A stretch of DNA of 64,000 nt from JAWAFC01 sp038890815 (GCA_038890815.1 JAWAFC010000006.1:1-64000), one strand, 5' to 3'; positions 1-9,067 are shown, counted from the stretch's first letter. Notes: generated by a model not told the origin, from the letters alone. Numbers and translations are program-made.

Positions 1-2
1 AA

Positions 3-872
3 GCCAACGAAGTGCTCGTGGCTCTCAACAAAACCTACCAGGAGCTTGAAGAAGCGCTCGCCGACTACGCCCGAGGAGAAGACGCGCGATTCAATGAAAT
101 GCTGAGCAAATACGGGCTCAAGCTCACCGATGCACAGCGCATCCGCCTAAAGCAAGACCCGAAAATCGTTTCTGATTTAGCCAAAACAATTGCGGAGGCA
201 CGCAGCTCGCTGCCGCCAGATGGAGGGAGGGTGCCGCCAGAGGAGATAGAGGAAATAAGGAAAGCGCTGGGGTATGAAGAGACGAAGACGGTGGAAGCGA
301 CTGGTGCTAGGAGTGCTTTCGTGAGAACTGAAGCACAGAAGGACGAACTCAGAAAAAAACTCAGGGAAGAAACGTTTAATCAACAGGAAGACAACGTGAG
401 TACTCTGTTCCCTCGCAAACAAGAAGTCGCTAATGCTTGGGATAGTGTTGGTCGCCCAGATTTGGCTAATAGGACTAGAGATGCAAAGACGAAAGAAGAG
501 TTTATTGCTGTCCAGCGTGAAGGATACATGACGGATAGAATAGCCTTCCTTGCTGTCTTGAAAATGGTTTCGCCTAATCTGCACGACCAGTTCAGAGAAA
601 CAGAAAAAGCGGTTGGAGTCGACAGAGTAGAAGGCGGAGATGTGGATACGCAGGTTAATGAACGAATTGCCAGAAAAGAAGAAGCGGTCAAGGAGACTCT
701 CGAAAAAATTGAAGAAAAAAAGGAGAAGGAAGAGGAGGAGAAAGAACGTGAAGAAAAGGAGAAGGAAGAGGAAAAAAGTGAGAAAGCGAAGGAGGAGGAA
801 GCGGAGGAGAGGAAGAGTATTGAAGAGAGAGCGCGGAAAGAAACAGAAGCTTTAGGAGAAGCAGAAGTTTAG
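3..872 (+). CDS. Hypothetical coiled-coil protein, 5' end outside window
   Basis: The reading frame is open to the first base of the window, so the true start is probably upstream; the first possible start inside the window is a GTG at 12. The visible part is about 290 residues. The first half is mixed and soluble. The last 80 residues are almost entirely Glu, Lys and Arg with occasional Ala, a pattern expected for a long single alpha-helix or coiled coil. There is no membrane segment and no recognised catalytic motif. The stop at 870-872 overlaps by 4 bases the stop of the convergent gene on the other strand. Function unknown. Confidence 0.7.
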   Translation, partial: ANEVLVALNKTYQELEEALADYARGEDARFNEMLSKYGLKLTDAQRIRLKQDPKIVSDLAKTIAEARSSLPPDGGRVPPEEIEEIRKALGYEETKTVEATGARSAFVRTEAQKDELRKKLREETFNQQEDNVSTLFPRKQEVANAWDSVGRPDLANRTRDAKTKEEFIAVQREGYMTDRIAFLAVLKMVSPNLHDQFRETEKAVGVDRVEGGDVDTQVNERIARKEEAVKETLEKIEEKKEKEEEEKEREEKEKEEEKSEKAKEEEAEERKSIEERARKETEALGEAEV

Positions 873-1699
873 TGTGTTTTGAGAATTTTTTCTGCAGGTG
901 CGCGTCCGATTGGCTCAAACGTTTTTGCATCCCACCCGTACACGTTCTTCCAATAATTCCCATTATTATCTTTGGCGATAAGAGCCACAAACCCTTCTTC
1001 CACGTTATAAATTAGCCTTGGTTCCTTGAAGCCGCCTTCCTCCTTGATTATCTTGCTCAAGTCAAAGAAAGTTCCATGCACTTTAGGCTTGTCATTTTCC
1101 CAACCCACCATTGACAGGACGGGATACGCTCTTCCGTTGTATTCAGCAAGCAAGTTTTCAGCCGTAACAAAGAAACTGAACTCCTTTGTGATCACGACGG
1201 TAAAGTGCGTTGGATTTGAGAGAGGGCTTATCCCAGCAAGAACGATTTTATTAACGCCATCATAATATCCCATGTGAAAGCCAAGTCCGTAAACAAAGCC
1301 ATCCGCCAAGAGTAAGAGATATGGCTGTTGTTCATCTTGAAGACCGGGAATGCGTCCTCCTATTACGATGTTTGTAACGCCCTTTTCCTCTAGCGTCTTA
1401 ATCGCTTCCTGCAGCGTCGTTTTTCCTTTTACAAACCCGAACTCGTTGTCAACTTCCTGAGCGTTTGCTGCTTTCGCTGCATTCGCTGGTTGGCCATCAG
1501 CAGCCCTCGCAAGGCCTCCCACCGAAAGCCCGAAGGTTACCCCAAGGCTCAGAAGAGCTGCTTTAACAAGGAAAGAGCGCCTGCTTCTTCCGAAAGCTGT
1601 TAGTCCGCTCGCGTGTGCGTGCTCGTTCCTGGCAATGATGTCAAAGGTCCTTGTAGCTGGCAAGTGCTCTCTGTGGTTATGGGCGCTTTGTAGCTTCAT
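869..1699 (-). CDS. Exported hypothetical protein with Tat-type signal
   Basis: 276 residues. After an unusually long, polar 37-residue N-terminal stretch comes a textbook twin-arginine motif, SRRSFLVK at residues 39-46, then a hydrophobic stretch to about residue 63 and a likely cleavage site after ARA (about residue 66). The mature part (about 210 residues) is rich in Gly, aromatic and beta-type segments and has no motif I recognise. A palindromic TATA box CTTATAAAG at 1722-1730 lies 27 bases upstream of the ATG, which fits leaderless transcription from this start. The protein would be exported folded and act outside the cell. Tat export often goes with a bound cofactor, but no cofactor motif is visible. 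Confidence 0.75.
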   Translation of the reverse strand: MKLQSAHNHREHLPATRTFDIIARNEHAHASGLTAFGRSRRSFLVKAALLSLGVTFGLSVGGLARAADGQPANAAKAANAQEVDNEFGFVKGKTTLQEAIKTLEEKGVTNIVIGGRIPGLQDEQQPYLLLLADGFVYGLGFHMGYYDGVNKIVLAGISPLSNPTHFTVVITKEFSFFVTAENLLAEYNGRAYPVLSMVGWENDKPKVHGTFFDLSKIIKEEGGFKEPRLIYNVEEGFVALIAKDNNGNYWKNVYGWDAKTFEPIGRAPAEKILKTH

Positions 1700-1731
1700 G
1701 CTAGTATAAGTGCAAAGCTTGCTTATAAAGC

Positions 1732-3195
1732 TTAGAGCAGCGGAGCAGCGGCCGTCATACGAAGGCGGCCATTGGGCCTAGCTTCGGGAGAGGGCCCAAG
1801 GCGCGTTGGCGCCCGCCCCACGCTGCTCTTTTTCAAAATGTGCACGGCTTCGGCTCTCACAAGCCAGTCTGAATGCCCGAGCGCGCATTCAATGTACGGG
1901 GCGCTCGTGGGGTGCAACTCGGAAGCGCGCATCGCCGCAATGCACTCCGCCCTGCTGGTTTCAAAATAGGAGAGCACGGCGCTGGGCGTCTCGGCTGCAG
2001 CGGTAGCGGCCGCACGCGCGCGAGAGAGACTTTCCTCGAGAGGGATGGCGAGCTCGCTGGATTTCTTGAAATGCACGCCGCTGTTGAGAATGTAGTCGTA
2101 TAAATCCCTCACGGAGCCGAAACGGTCGTGCACAGCTTTGAATGCCGCGGCAATGGTGCCGATCAGCAGGCAGTCAACGAGCGAGAGCTCGAATGGAGCC
2201 TTAAGCAGCGCGAGCTTTTTTTGGATGAGCATGGATAAGATGACAATTCCGTTGAGAGTGTCGCCGGTGCCGAAAGGAATTTTGGGTGTGATTTCGAGCG
2301 CGGGCACAAATGGCTCCTGCCTTTCGCCGATGAGCGTGCAACCTCCGTGCGTGTGAAGAAGGATCGGCATTCCATACTCCTCGAATATTTTTTGAGCCGC
2401 CTGATGGGCATCCAGTTCAAGCTTTGTCAAGTGTTTTGCAAAACCTCTCGCCTCGTGCTCGTTGAAAGAGAGGAGAACGGGGGAGTCAGTGCGAGGTTTG
2501 ACAATCTCGGAAAGCATCCTGAGATTTTCCAAAACGCGCTGGTTGGTTTTTTCGTCTGTTCCGAAAGAAGCATCGGCAAGGATTACCCCGCGCGGTGCGA
2601 GGCGGCCATCCCTTATTGCAGCGAGAAGCTCGCCCGCGATCTGCGCTCGCAGGGAGACCAAGCCGATGCAGTCGGCCTGCTCGAGCTTTGCGAGCTCTTC
2701 CGGAGTCAGGGAATCGAGAGATAATTGTGGGGTGCTGCCGGTTATTATGAAATCACCATCACAGGTGATAACTGGTATGGAAATGCTTCTTTTCCCAGCG
2801 CACTTATGGACATGAATGTCGGGAAGCTTGCAGCTGGCATCGGTCAATTCTTTGGTGAGATAGTCAAAGTCCTTCTCGTTTACTGCGCCATAGATACTAA
2901 CGCAAACCGGGTCGTGTGGGGACAGAAGGGCGAGCTGGGCTTTTGTGGTTATCGCCGCGTGCCCGCCGAGATGCGTCTCAATGTCCTCGACTCTCAGCCT
3001 GCTTGTGGCACGGGCGTTTTCGAACAACTTGGTGAGCTCGCTGTTCGTCAAAGAGGTTTTAACATACACATCCATGATGATGTCGGGCAAGTTGACGATG
3101 GAGATGAGCGCGCCCTTTTTCCTGAGATAGATGAGCGCATGCTCCAATTTGACAAGGGAGTCAACGGGGTCCACGCCATCCTGTGGCGCGTCCAT
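1732..3195 (-). CDS. PfkB/ribokinase-like sugar kinase with C-terminal HEAT-like helices
   Basis: 487 residues. The ribokinase-superfamily signatures are present: a GGHAA segment at 77-81 in the place of the substrate-binding GG motif, NEHE (245-248) matching the metal/phosphate-binding NxxE, and GTGD (309-312) with the catalytic Asp and anion hole. The size and the NxxE-GxGD spacing recall archaeal ADP-dependent sugar kinases, but the substrate cannot be told. Residues after about 420 form short helices that look like one HEAT repeat, followed by a low-complexity Arg/Pro tail. The start ATG lies about 30 bases from a TATA box at 3221-3230 shared with the divergent gene. No glycolytic neighbours. 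Confidence 0.7.
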   Translation of the reverse strand: MDAPQDGVDPVDSLVKLEHALIYLRKKGALISIVNLPDIIMDVYVKTSLTNSELTKLFENARATSRLRVEDIETHLGGHAAITTKAQLALLSPHDPVCVSIYGAVNEKDFDYLTKELTDASCKLPDIHVHKCAGKRSISIPVITCDGDFIITGSTPQLSLDSLTPEELAKLEQADCIGLVSLRAQIAGELLAAIRDGRLAPRGVILADASFGTDEKTNQRVLENLRMLSEIVKPRTDSPVLLSFNEHEARGFAKHLTKLELDAHQAAQKIFEEYGMPILLHTHGGCTLIGERQEPFVPALEITPKIPFGTGDTLNGIVILSMLIQKKLALLKAPFELSLVDCLLIGTIAAAFKAVHDRFGSVRDLYDYILNSGVHFKKSSELAIPLEESLSRARAAATAAAETPSAVLSYFETSRAECIAAMRASELHPTSAPYIECALGHSDWLVRAEAVHILKKSSVGRAPTRLGPSPEARPNGRLRMTAAAPLL

Positions 3196-3220
3196 GAATA
3201 ATGTTTTGTCTTTTTCCCAT

Positions 3221-3230
3221 ATTTAAAAAT
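3221..3230. promoter_or_regulatory. Bidirectional TATA box
   Basis: ATTTAAAAAT sits between the divergent kinase gene (start 3195, about 30 bases away) and the Cys-rich protein gene. The near-palindromic box can serve both directions. A second box, CTTTAAAAA at 3249-3257, is an alternative for the rightward gene. Confidence 0.5.
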
Positions 3231-3288
3231 GTGGCGCAAAACAAAGGCTTTAAAAATGGCAGCTGAAAAAAGTGGGGAGGTGCGGCTT

Positions 3289-5001
3289 ATGAGAGTATCG
3301 GCTCTGGCTTTGGTTCTTGTTCTTGCCAGTGTGGTTTTCGCGCAGTACACGGCGCCCACACATTGCCCGAGCGAGGAGGAAATACAGAAGGAACTCGAGA
3401 GCTGCAAGGCTGCGGGAGGGATGCCCGAGTATTATTATGATGAGTGGGAGTGCAAGGTGGTGGAGTGCAAGAAGCCGCCCCAAGCCTGCCCCACTGAAAC
3501 AGAACTGCAGCAGGCGATTGAAAGGTGCAAGGCTGCGGGCATGGGCTATGGCTTAACCTACGATGAGTGGGAGTGCAGGCAAGTAGAGTGCTACGCAACG
3601 CCAGTGTGCCCGAGCGAGGAGGAAATACAGAAGGAACTCGAGAGCTGCAAGGCTGCGGGAGGGATGCCCGAGTATTATTATGATGAGCGGAAGTGCAGGG
3701 CAGTGAGGTGCGCGCCTCCGACGAGAATCGTGTGCCCGGAGGACATCGAGCTAAAGGCACTTATCAGTAAGTGCCGGGCGCAAGAGATGGATTTTGAATA
3801 TGTGAAAGACCCGCAGGGGTGCGTGCAGGTGCAATGCGTGCGGCCGAGGTGTCCCACTGAGGTGGAGATAGAGGCGCAGATCAGAGCATGCGAGGCGAGG
3901 AACATTGCCATCCCACCCATGAGCATGCGGGTCGCGCCGGTGGGCGCGGCGAAGCCTGCCGAGTCGATTGTGGCTGTTCCGGTAACTGCCGGTGTTAATG
4001 CCACAAAAGCAGTTACTCCGCTACCTGTTCTTCCAGCGCCTGCTGTCGCCACCGCCGTGGCGACGGCTGAGGGTGAGTGGGAGGCCGTAACCTACATAGA
4101 TCCGATGGGGTGCAAGAGGGTCGAGTGCAGGCGGAAGGAAAAGACGTGCCCGAGCGAGGAAGAGCTGATGAGCAGGCTTGAGAAATGCAGGCTGGCGGGT
4201 CAGCAGGGGCTGACTTACATAGACCGGTTCGGGTGCAAGAATGTGTACTGCAAGGAAGTCGAGACTGAGGTAATGTGCCGGAAGAGCGTGGAAAACAACT
4301 GCGTGAAAATAGTTTGCTCGGATGGGTATGTGTTCAACTCGTGCGAGCAGGAGAAATTGTGCAGAGTGGAGTGCAAGAGCTACACGGATGAGAAAGGATG
4401 CCTGGTGAAGAAATGCACGGATGGGTTTGAGGCCAGGGAGTGCCCAACAACGACAGTCACGTGCGAGAGTGAGAAAGACGAGCGGGGATGCGAAGTGAAG
4501 AAATGCACTGATGGAACGGTCTCGATATCGTGCCCGCCGCCGCCAGTGGAGTGCAAAGTCTACAAGGACAAACAGACTGGGTGCGTGATAAAAGAATGCA
4601 CCGATGGGTATAAGGCGAGAGCGTGCCCGCAACAGCCCGAGTTCGAATGCAGAGTCTACAAGCGGGAGGATGGATGCATCGTCAAGGAATGCACGAATGG
4701 CTTTGTGACGAGCGACTGCGAGCAACGAAAAGTCAACTGCAGGGTGAGCAAAGTAACGGTGGATGACCAGATATGTGAAGTAAAGGAATGCGATGATGGA
4801 TACACAGCGAAGAACTGTCCCCAGCAAGAGAGCGTCGAGTGCAAGGTCTTTGTGGATGAGAAAGGCTGCAAGGTGCGGCGGTGCAGCAATGGATTTGAGG
4901 AGAGGGCATGCCCGCCTGCGGCAGTGCCATCCCCCACTCCGCCGTCTCCGGGGATACTGGAACAATTGGGTAGGTGGCTGAGGAGTCTGTTGGGCGGGTA
5001 A
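3289..5001 (+). CDS. Secreted Cys-rich repeat protein
   Basis: The ATG at 3289 is chosen because GGAGGTG lies at 3275-3281 and the product then begins with a clean signal peptide (MRVSALALVLVLASVVFAQ); an upstream ATG at 3229 would bury it. 570 residues. The mature protein is a chain of about 14 short modules. The N-terminal ones begin with CPSEEEI or CPTE and contain C-x3-5-C near the end with a YxDxxxC(K/R)xVxC core; after residue about 340 shorter modules follow with a C-K-V/R-Y...GC-V-K-K-C-T-D-G-x5-CP pattern. Each module carries four Cys, so two disulfides per module are likely. The C-terminus is short and amphipathic. Probably a cell-surface or secreted adhesive protein; exact role unknown. 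Confidence 0.8.
   Translation: MRVSALALVLVLASVVFAQYTAPTHCPSEEEIQKELESCKAAGGMPEYYYDEWECKVVECKKPPQACPTETELQQAIERCKAAGMGYGLTYDEWECRQVECYATPVCPSEEEIQKELESCKAAGGMPEYYYDERKCRAVRCAPPTRIVCPEDIELKALISKCRAQEMDFEYVKDPQGCVQVQCVRPRCPTEVEIEAQIRACEARNIAIPPMSMRVAPVGAAKPAESIVAVPVTAGVNATKAVTPLPVLPAPAVATAVATAEGEWEAVTYIDPMGCKRVECRRKEKTCPSEEELMSRLEKCRLAGQQGLTYIDRFGCKNVYCKEVETEVMCRKSVENNCVKIVCSDGYVFNSCEQEKLCRVECKSYTDEKGCLVKKCTDGFEARECPTTTVTCESEKDERGCEVKKCTDGTVSISCPPPPVECKVYKDKQTGCVIKECTDGYKARACPQQPEFECRVYKREDGCIVKECTNGFVTSDCEQRKVNCRVSKVTVDDQICEVKECDDGYTAKNCPQQESVECKVFVDEKGCKVRRCSNGFEERACPPAAVPSPTPPSPGILEQLGRWLRSLLGG
3364..3444 (+). repeat. 81-base exact direct repeat, copy 1
   Basis: This 81-base stretch, which encodes one complete Cys module, is identical to 3607-3687. 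Other modules of the same protein share the pattern only at protein level, so this pair reflects a recent internal duplication or gene conversion. Confidence 0.9.
3607..3687 (+). repeat. 81-base exact direct repeat, copy 2
   Basis: Second copy of the 81-base repeat at 3364-3444, offset by 243 bases (81 codons) and therefore in frame. Confidence 0.9.
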
Positions 5002-5043
5002 GCCACCAACCCGCCTTTTCCCTTTTCAGAAAGAGCCGTGCGG

Positions 5044-5622
5044 TTAGGTGAATTTTTCCTTCACTTCGCTCTTGTAGATTTCAACGCGCTTGATGGGCGC
5101 GATTTTTTTCGCCCTGTTGTAGAGGCGCGCAGCGAACTTGCGGAAAATCACCTCTTGCTCAAGAAGCGAGAAATCCATCTCCTTGGCCCGCATGGCTATC
5201 TCCTCGCGCACGGCGGCGCGGATGGCGGTGCGTGCGCTGTGGCTCACTTTGTAGGCGGTGAAGACGCCTACCTTCAGGCGGAGGGGCACGCCGTCGCGCG
5301 TGGTGATGTCTATGACATCGTATAGGACGTTGCGGCGGCGACGGACGAGCGTGCGCAGGTAGCTCCTGGAGAGCTCATGGCCAATCAGTTTTGTGAAGGC
5401 AGTCTGGCCTTTGACTTCGGAAATGCGGAAGAAGACGGTGGCGTAGGCCTGGCTCAGGTCGCCCGTCAGGGCATCCAGGCCTATAGGGATGACACGGTTG
5501 AGCAGGTTTTTTTCCTCGCTCGCGAGCACGTGCGCGATCTCCTTTGACTCGAACATGTCTGGGGAGAGGACTGAGTACCACTTTTTTGTCTTCCAGGTGT
5601 CCGCTCCATGCGCTTTCGCCAA
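5044..5622 (-). CDS. rps3ae: 30S ribosomal protein eS1 (S3Ae)
   Basis: Structural protein of the small ribosomal subunit. The conserved N-terminus KAHGADTWKTKKWY, then SPDMF, the GRVIPIGLDALTGD-like segment (here NRVIPIGLDALTGD) and the C-terminal RVEIYKSEV are typical of archaeal S3Ae. I place the start at the TTG at 5620-5622 because it gives 192 residues, the usual family length, and because GGTGAT lies three bases before it; a longer frame to 5751 runs through the rps15 gene. It begins 8 bases after the rps15 stop and is the last gene of the valS-rps15 operon. A pyrimidine-rich run follows the stop at 5010-5032. Confidence 0.95.
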   Translation of the reverse strand: MAKAHGADTWKTKKWYSVLSPDMFESKEIAHVLASEEKNLLNRVIPIGLDALTGDLSQAYATVFFRISEVKGQTAFTKLIGHELSRSYLRTLVRRRRNVLYDVIDITTRDGVPLRLKVGVFTAYKVSHSARTAIRAAVREEIAMRAKEMDFSLLEQEVIFRKFAARLYNRAKKIAPIKRVEIYKSEVKEKFT

Positions 5623-5630
5623 GCAATCAC

Positions 5631-6086
5631 CTACTTCACGAGAAGCTCGGCCTTGGCGGGATCGTATGTCCAGTCGCGCGGAAGCTTGCCCGTCTCTCTG
5701 TAATACCGAACGAGACGCTTTATCTTGCTCTCCACGTGGATGAGTTTGCACTTGTTATGCACATCGCGCTTGTTCTGCGCGAGGTGGCGGCGCATGCGCA
5801 CGGCCTTGCGGATGAGGTTCATCAGATCTTCTGGGTAGGTGGGTTTGAGTTTGTTCTCTGCGAGAATTTGGGTGAGCTTTTTGCCCGTGATGTTGCGAAT
5901 GCTGGGAATGCCGTATACATCGCGGAGGGTGAGGCCGATGAGCGCGGGCGGCGTGCCCGCTTTGGCGAGCTTTACCACGAGCTCTTCCACATCGGAAGCC
6001 GTATAGTCAACCCAGTCAGGGACAGTTTTTGATGGAGGCCTGTGTGAGCCACTTTTCCCTCTCTTTCGTGAATGCATCCTAGCCAA
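5631..6086 (-). CDS. rps15: 30S ribosomal protein uS15
   Basis: 151 residues, normal for the archaeal/eukaryal form with its N-terminal extension. MARMHSRKRGKSGSHRP at the N-terminus, the GIPSIRNITGKK segment and the RNA-binding helices with LVRYYRETGKLP at the C-terminus identify it. It binds the central domain of 16S rRNA. Its start overlaps the end of the XTP pyrophosphatase gene by 8 bases and its stop is followed at once by rps3ae, so it is translated from a multi-gene message with valS. Confidence 0.97.
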   Translation of the reverse strand: MARMHSRKRGKSGSHRPPSKTVPDWVDYTASDVEELVVKLAKAGTPPALIGLTLRDVYGIPSIRNITGKKLTQILAENKLKPTYPEDLMNLIRKAVRMRRHLAQNKRDVHNKCKLIHVESKIKRLVRYYRETGKLPRDWTYDPAKAELLVK

Positions 6087-6645
6087 CCAATCTCCCTCCT
6101 TCCTTCAGCCATCTCGCAAACTTCTTGAGGGCGCGGGCGCGATGGGAGACGCGTTGTTTGAGCGCCGGGTCTTGTGCGAAGGTCCGCGTGCTTCCCCGCG
6201 GGATGAAGAGGGGGTCGAAGCCAAACCCGCCCTTCCCGCGTGGCCTGCGCGCGATGAGCCCATCGCAGGCGCCCTCGAACAGCCGCACGCCTTTCTCGTC
6301 GGCGAATGCGACTGCGCTCACGAAGCGCGCGCGCCTGTCGCGCACGCCCCGCATAAGCTTCAAGAGGCCATCACACCCGAGCTTGCGGTGGAACCATCCG
6401 CTGAAGGGGCCTGGAAAGCCGTTGAGGGCGCGCACGAAAAGCCCCGAGTCTTCAACGAACAAGGGCTTCCGGAGCACCTCAAACAGCTCGCGCGCGGCAT
6501 GCGCGGCGACTTCCCCGCAGGCCGCAGCCCTGATCTCAGGATACGAGACGAGCTTGTGGATGATTTTAACCCCGAAAGAGTTTAAAATGCTTTCTGCCTC
6601 GTGGAACTTGGCGCGGTTGGAGGTCACAAAGAGAATTGCTCTCAA
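6079..6645 (-). CDS. XTP/dITP pyrophosphatase (HAM1/RdgB family)
   Basis: 188 residues, family length. Removes non-canonical purine nucleotides (ITP, dITP, XTP) by hydrolysis to the monophosphate plus pyrophosphate. Seen motifs: N-terminal FVTSNRAKFHEAE (the TxNxxK nucleotide-binding motif), FVEDSGLFVRALNGFPG (the E-D-S-G-L segment with the metal-binding Asp), and the RRPRGKGGFGFDPLFIP block followed by S-H-R-A near the end. The ATG overlaps the valS stop by 4 bases and the end overlaps rps15 by 8 bases, so it sits in the translation operon. Confidence 0.95.
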   Translation of the reverse strand: MRAILFVTSNRAKFHEAESILNSFGVKIIHKLVSYPEIRAAACGEVAAHAARELFEVLRKPLFVEDSGLFVRALNGFPGPFSGWFHRKLGCDGLLKLMRGVRDRRARFVSAVAFADEKGVRLFEGACDGLIARRPRGKGGFGFDPLFIPRGSTRTFAQDPALKQRVSHRARALKKFARWLKEGGRLVG

Positions 6646-9032
6646 GCAGACACCGAAACGGCGAATGCTCCTTCAGAGGATGTGATTTCCTTCACCCTGC
6701 CGGCTGCCCGGAGCTCCTCCTCGATGAGCGGGAGCAAGGCGAGCTGTTCTCTCGGGGCCGAGATGGAGAGCCGCGAAACCTCCTGATTGAGGGCCATCTT
6801 GCGCTCGCTTTTGAAGCGCCGCACCTCGGTGAGGATGGCCTTGAGGAATTCGCCGGCAGCGATCTCCCTTTTGGTCGCGACGCGCGGCAGGGGCGAGGGC
6901 CAGGCCGAGAGATGAATGCTCTTGCATCCTTCGGAGGCGGCGAATAGGGCGGTATAGAGCTCCTCGGTAACGAACACCGCAATGGGCGCGAGAAGCTTGA
7001 GGGAGACGAGAAGAACAGTGCGGAGGGTGTATTGGGCAGCCAGCTTGCTCTCCTTTCCATACACATCGGGTGCATAGAGACGGTGCTTGACCTCTTCGAG
7101 GTAAAAGTCGCAGAACTCGTGCCAGAAGAACTCGTGGATGCCGGTGATGGCAGCATAAAAATCGAAAGCCTCATAGGCCGCGGTGGTGGCCTTGATGAGC
7201 GCATTGAGGCGACCGAGAATCCACTTGTCGACGGGGCGCAGCGCGGGCCTTTTCTTTGGTGCGGCATAGCCTTCCAGCGCCCTTTCCACAAACCGCGCGG
7301 CGTTCCAAAGCTTGTTGATGAAGGATTGCGCAAAGGCGATGTCCTTGTAGGAGAAGGGGCGGTCCTTGCCGAGCACGCCGGAGAGGGCAGCCCATTGGCG
7401 CACGGCATCTGCGGAGTACTGCTGTATGAGCGCATCGGGCGGAATGATGTTGCCCAAAGACTTACTCATCTTCTTCCCATCCGGAGCGAGCACGTTGCCA
7501 TGCAGCAGGAGCTCCCTGAATGGGGGCTTGCCAGTCAGCTTGAGGCAGCGATAGATTGTGTAGAAGGCCCAGGTGCGGATGATTTCGGTTCCTTGCGGAC
7601 GGAGGGAGGCTGGATAGATGCGGGCGAAGAAATCTTTATCATCGGGCCAGCGGGCGATGATCAGGGGGGTGATTGAGGAGTCCACCCAGCAATCGCACGT
7701 GGAGGTTTCGGGGGAGGCCGTGGCGCCGCAGTGGGGGCAGGCGCGCGGGGGGGAGGAGGCCGGATAAACTGGCAGCTCCTCATAAGAGGCCGGGAAGGAT
7801 TTGCCGCACGCCTCGCAATTCCAGAAGGGAAGCGGGGTGCCAAAAACGCGCTGGCGCGAGATCACCCAATCCCACTCGATGTAGTTGGCCCAGTCAATGA
7901 GGTAGGAGATGGTGTACTCCGGCACCCAGCGCATGCTTTTGGCGGCATCGATAATTTCCTTCTCAAATCCCTTGAGCCTGGCAAACCACTGCTTGGAGAG
8001 AAGAAATTCGATAGGCTTCTTGCATCTATCGTGAATTTTGATGACCTGCTTGAGGGGCTCCCGCTTGAGCAGCTTGCCCGCGGCCACGAGGTCTTCGAGG
8101 ATTTTTTTATTAGCCTCCTCAACTTTGAGGCCATCGTACGGCCCCGCATTCATCAGCCGGCCAGCCTCATCCATAGCGCGGATGATGGGGAGCTTGTGGC
8201 GGTAGGCCCACACGACGTCTGCCTTGTCGCCGAAAGTGCACACCATGACCGCGCCCGTGCCGAAATTCATGTCCACATCGCGGTCTGCCATGATGGGCAC
8301 TTCTTTGCCGAAGGGAGAAACCGCGCGCTTTCCGATGAGCTCTTTGTGGCGGACATCGTCCGGGTGCACGAACACAGCCACGAGCGCGTGGAGCAGCTCG
8401 GGCCTTGTGGTGGCGATGGGCAGCTCCCGGCCCGTTTCCGCAATGGTGAAGCGTATGTAGTTGAGAGTGGTCTCGCGCTCCAGCTCTTCAGTCTCGGCCT
8501 TGGCGATGGCGGAACGACAGTTCGTGCACCAGAACACGGGATGCTCGCCCCGATAGATGAGGCCGGCCTCGTACATTTTTATGAGGGAGTACTGCACGCG
8601 GCGGTGGTAGTCAGGGTCCATGGTTCTGTACTCGAAGCGCCAGTCTGGTGAGTAGCCCATCGAGACCATCTGGGAGCGCATGCGCGCAATGTACTGGTGC
8701 GTCCAGGCTGTGCAGTGGCGACGGAACTCCTCGGGGGGGAGGCCTCGGCCAAACTTTGCCTCCACTTTAACCTCGGTGGGGAAGCCCTGGCAATCCCAGC
8801 CCTGTGGGTAGTAGACATTGAAGCCGCGCATGCGCTTGAATCGCGCGACAAAGTCAAAGTAGGCATAAGAGAGCACATGGCCCATATGCAGGTCGCCACT
8901 CGTGAAGGGAGGGGGCGAATCAATCGAGTAGATCGGCCTCTTTGTATCTCTCTCATCAAAGCGGTATATGCCCTGCTCTTCCCATATCTTCTGCCATTTC
9001 GCCTCGATGGCCTTGTCATAGTTATCGAGCAT
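6642..9032 (-). CDS. valS: Valyl-tRNA synthetase
   Basis: 796 residues. Class I aminoacyl-tRNA synthetase charging tRNA-Val. HMGH (residues 49-52) and KMSKS (521-525) are the ATP-binding signatures; ATTRPELL begins the editing (CP1) domain that removes misactivated Thr; two CxxC pairs (CEAC and CPHC, about 410-440) form a zinc-binding insert; WNAARF marks the start of the anticodon-binding helical bundle. The tail is short, without the long coiled-coil end of bacterial ValRS, as usual in archaea. It is the first gene of an operon with the XTP pyrophosphatase, rps15 and rps3ae, and is divergent from the next gene across a 35-base gap. Confidence 0.96.
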   Translation of the reverse strand: MLDNYDKAIEAKWQKIWEEQGIYRFDERDTKRPIYSIDSPPPFTSGDLHMGHVLSYAYFDFVARFKRMRGFNVYYPQGWDCQGFPTEVKVEAKFGRGLPPEEFRRHCTAWTHQYIARMRSQMVSMGYSPDWRFEYRTMDPDYHRRVQYSLIKMYEAGLIYRGEHPVFWCTNCRSAIAKAETEELERETTLNYIRFTIAETGRELPIATTRPELLHALVAVFVHPDDVRHKELIGKRAVSPFGKEVPIMADRDVDMNFGTGAVMVCTFGDKADVVWAYRHKLPIIRAMDEAGRLMNAGPYDGLKVEEANKKILEDLVAAGKLLKREPLKQVIKIHDRCKKPIEFLLSKQWFARLKGFEKEIIDAAKSMRWVPEYTISYLIDWANYIEWDWVISRQRVFGTPLPFWNCEACGKSFPASYEELPVYPASSPPRACPHCGATASPETSTCDCWVDSSITPLIIARWPDDKDFFARIYPASLRPQGTEIIRTWAFYTIYRCLKLTGKPPFRELLLHGNVLAPDGKKMSKSLGNIIPPDALIQQYSADAVRQWAALSGVLGKDRPFSYKDIAFAQSFINKLWNAARFVERALEGYAAPKKRPALRPVDKWILGRLNALIKATTAAYEAFDFYAAITGIHEFFWHEFCDFYLEEVKHRLYAPDVYGKESKLAAQYTLRTVLLVSLKLLAPIAVFVTEELYTALFAASEGCKSIHLSAWPSPLPRVATKREIAAGEFLKAILTEVRRFKSERKMALNQEVSRLSISAPREQLALLPLIEEELRAAGRVKEITSSEGAFAVSVSA

Positions 9033-9067
9033 GTGGGTATATTAAGGAGAAAAAGCATAAAACTTAC

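Noticed and set aside
4021..4965. 314-residue open frame on the minus strand
   Set aside because: It is antisense to the Cys-rich repeat gene, has no start signal and only reflects the codon pattern of that gene.
7731..8651. 306-residue open frame on the plus strand
   Set aside because: Antisense to valS, whose motifs are unambiguous; composition is that of a GC-rich shadow frame.
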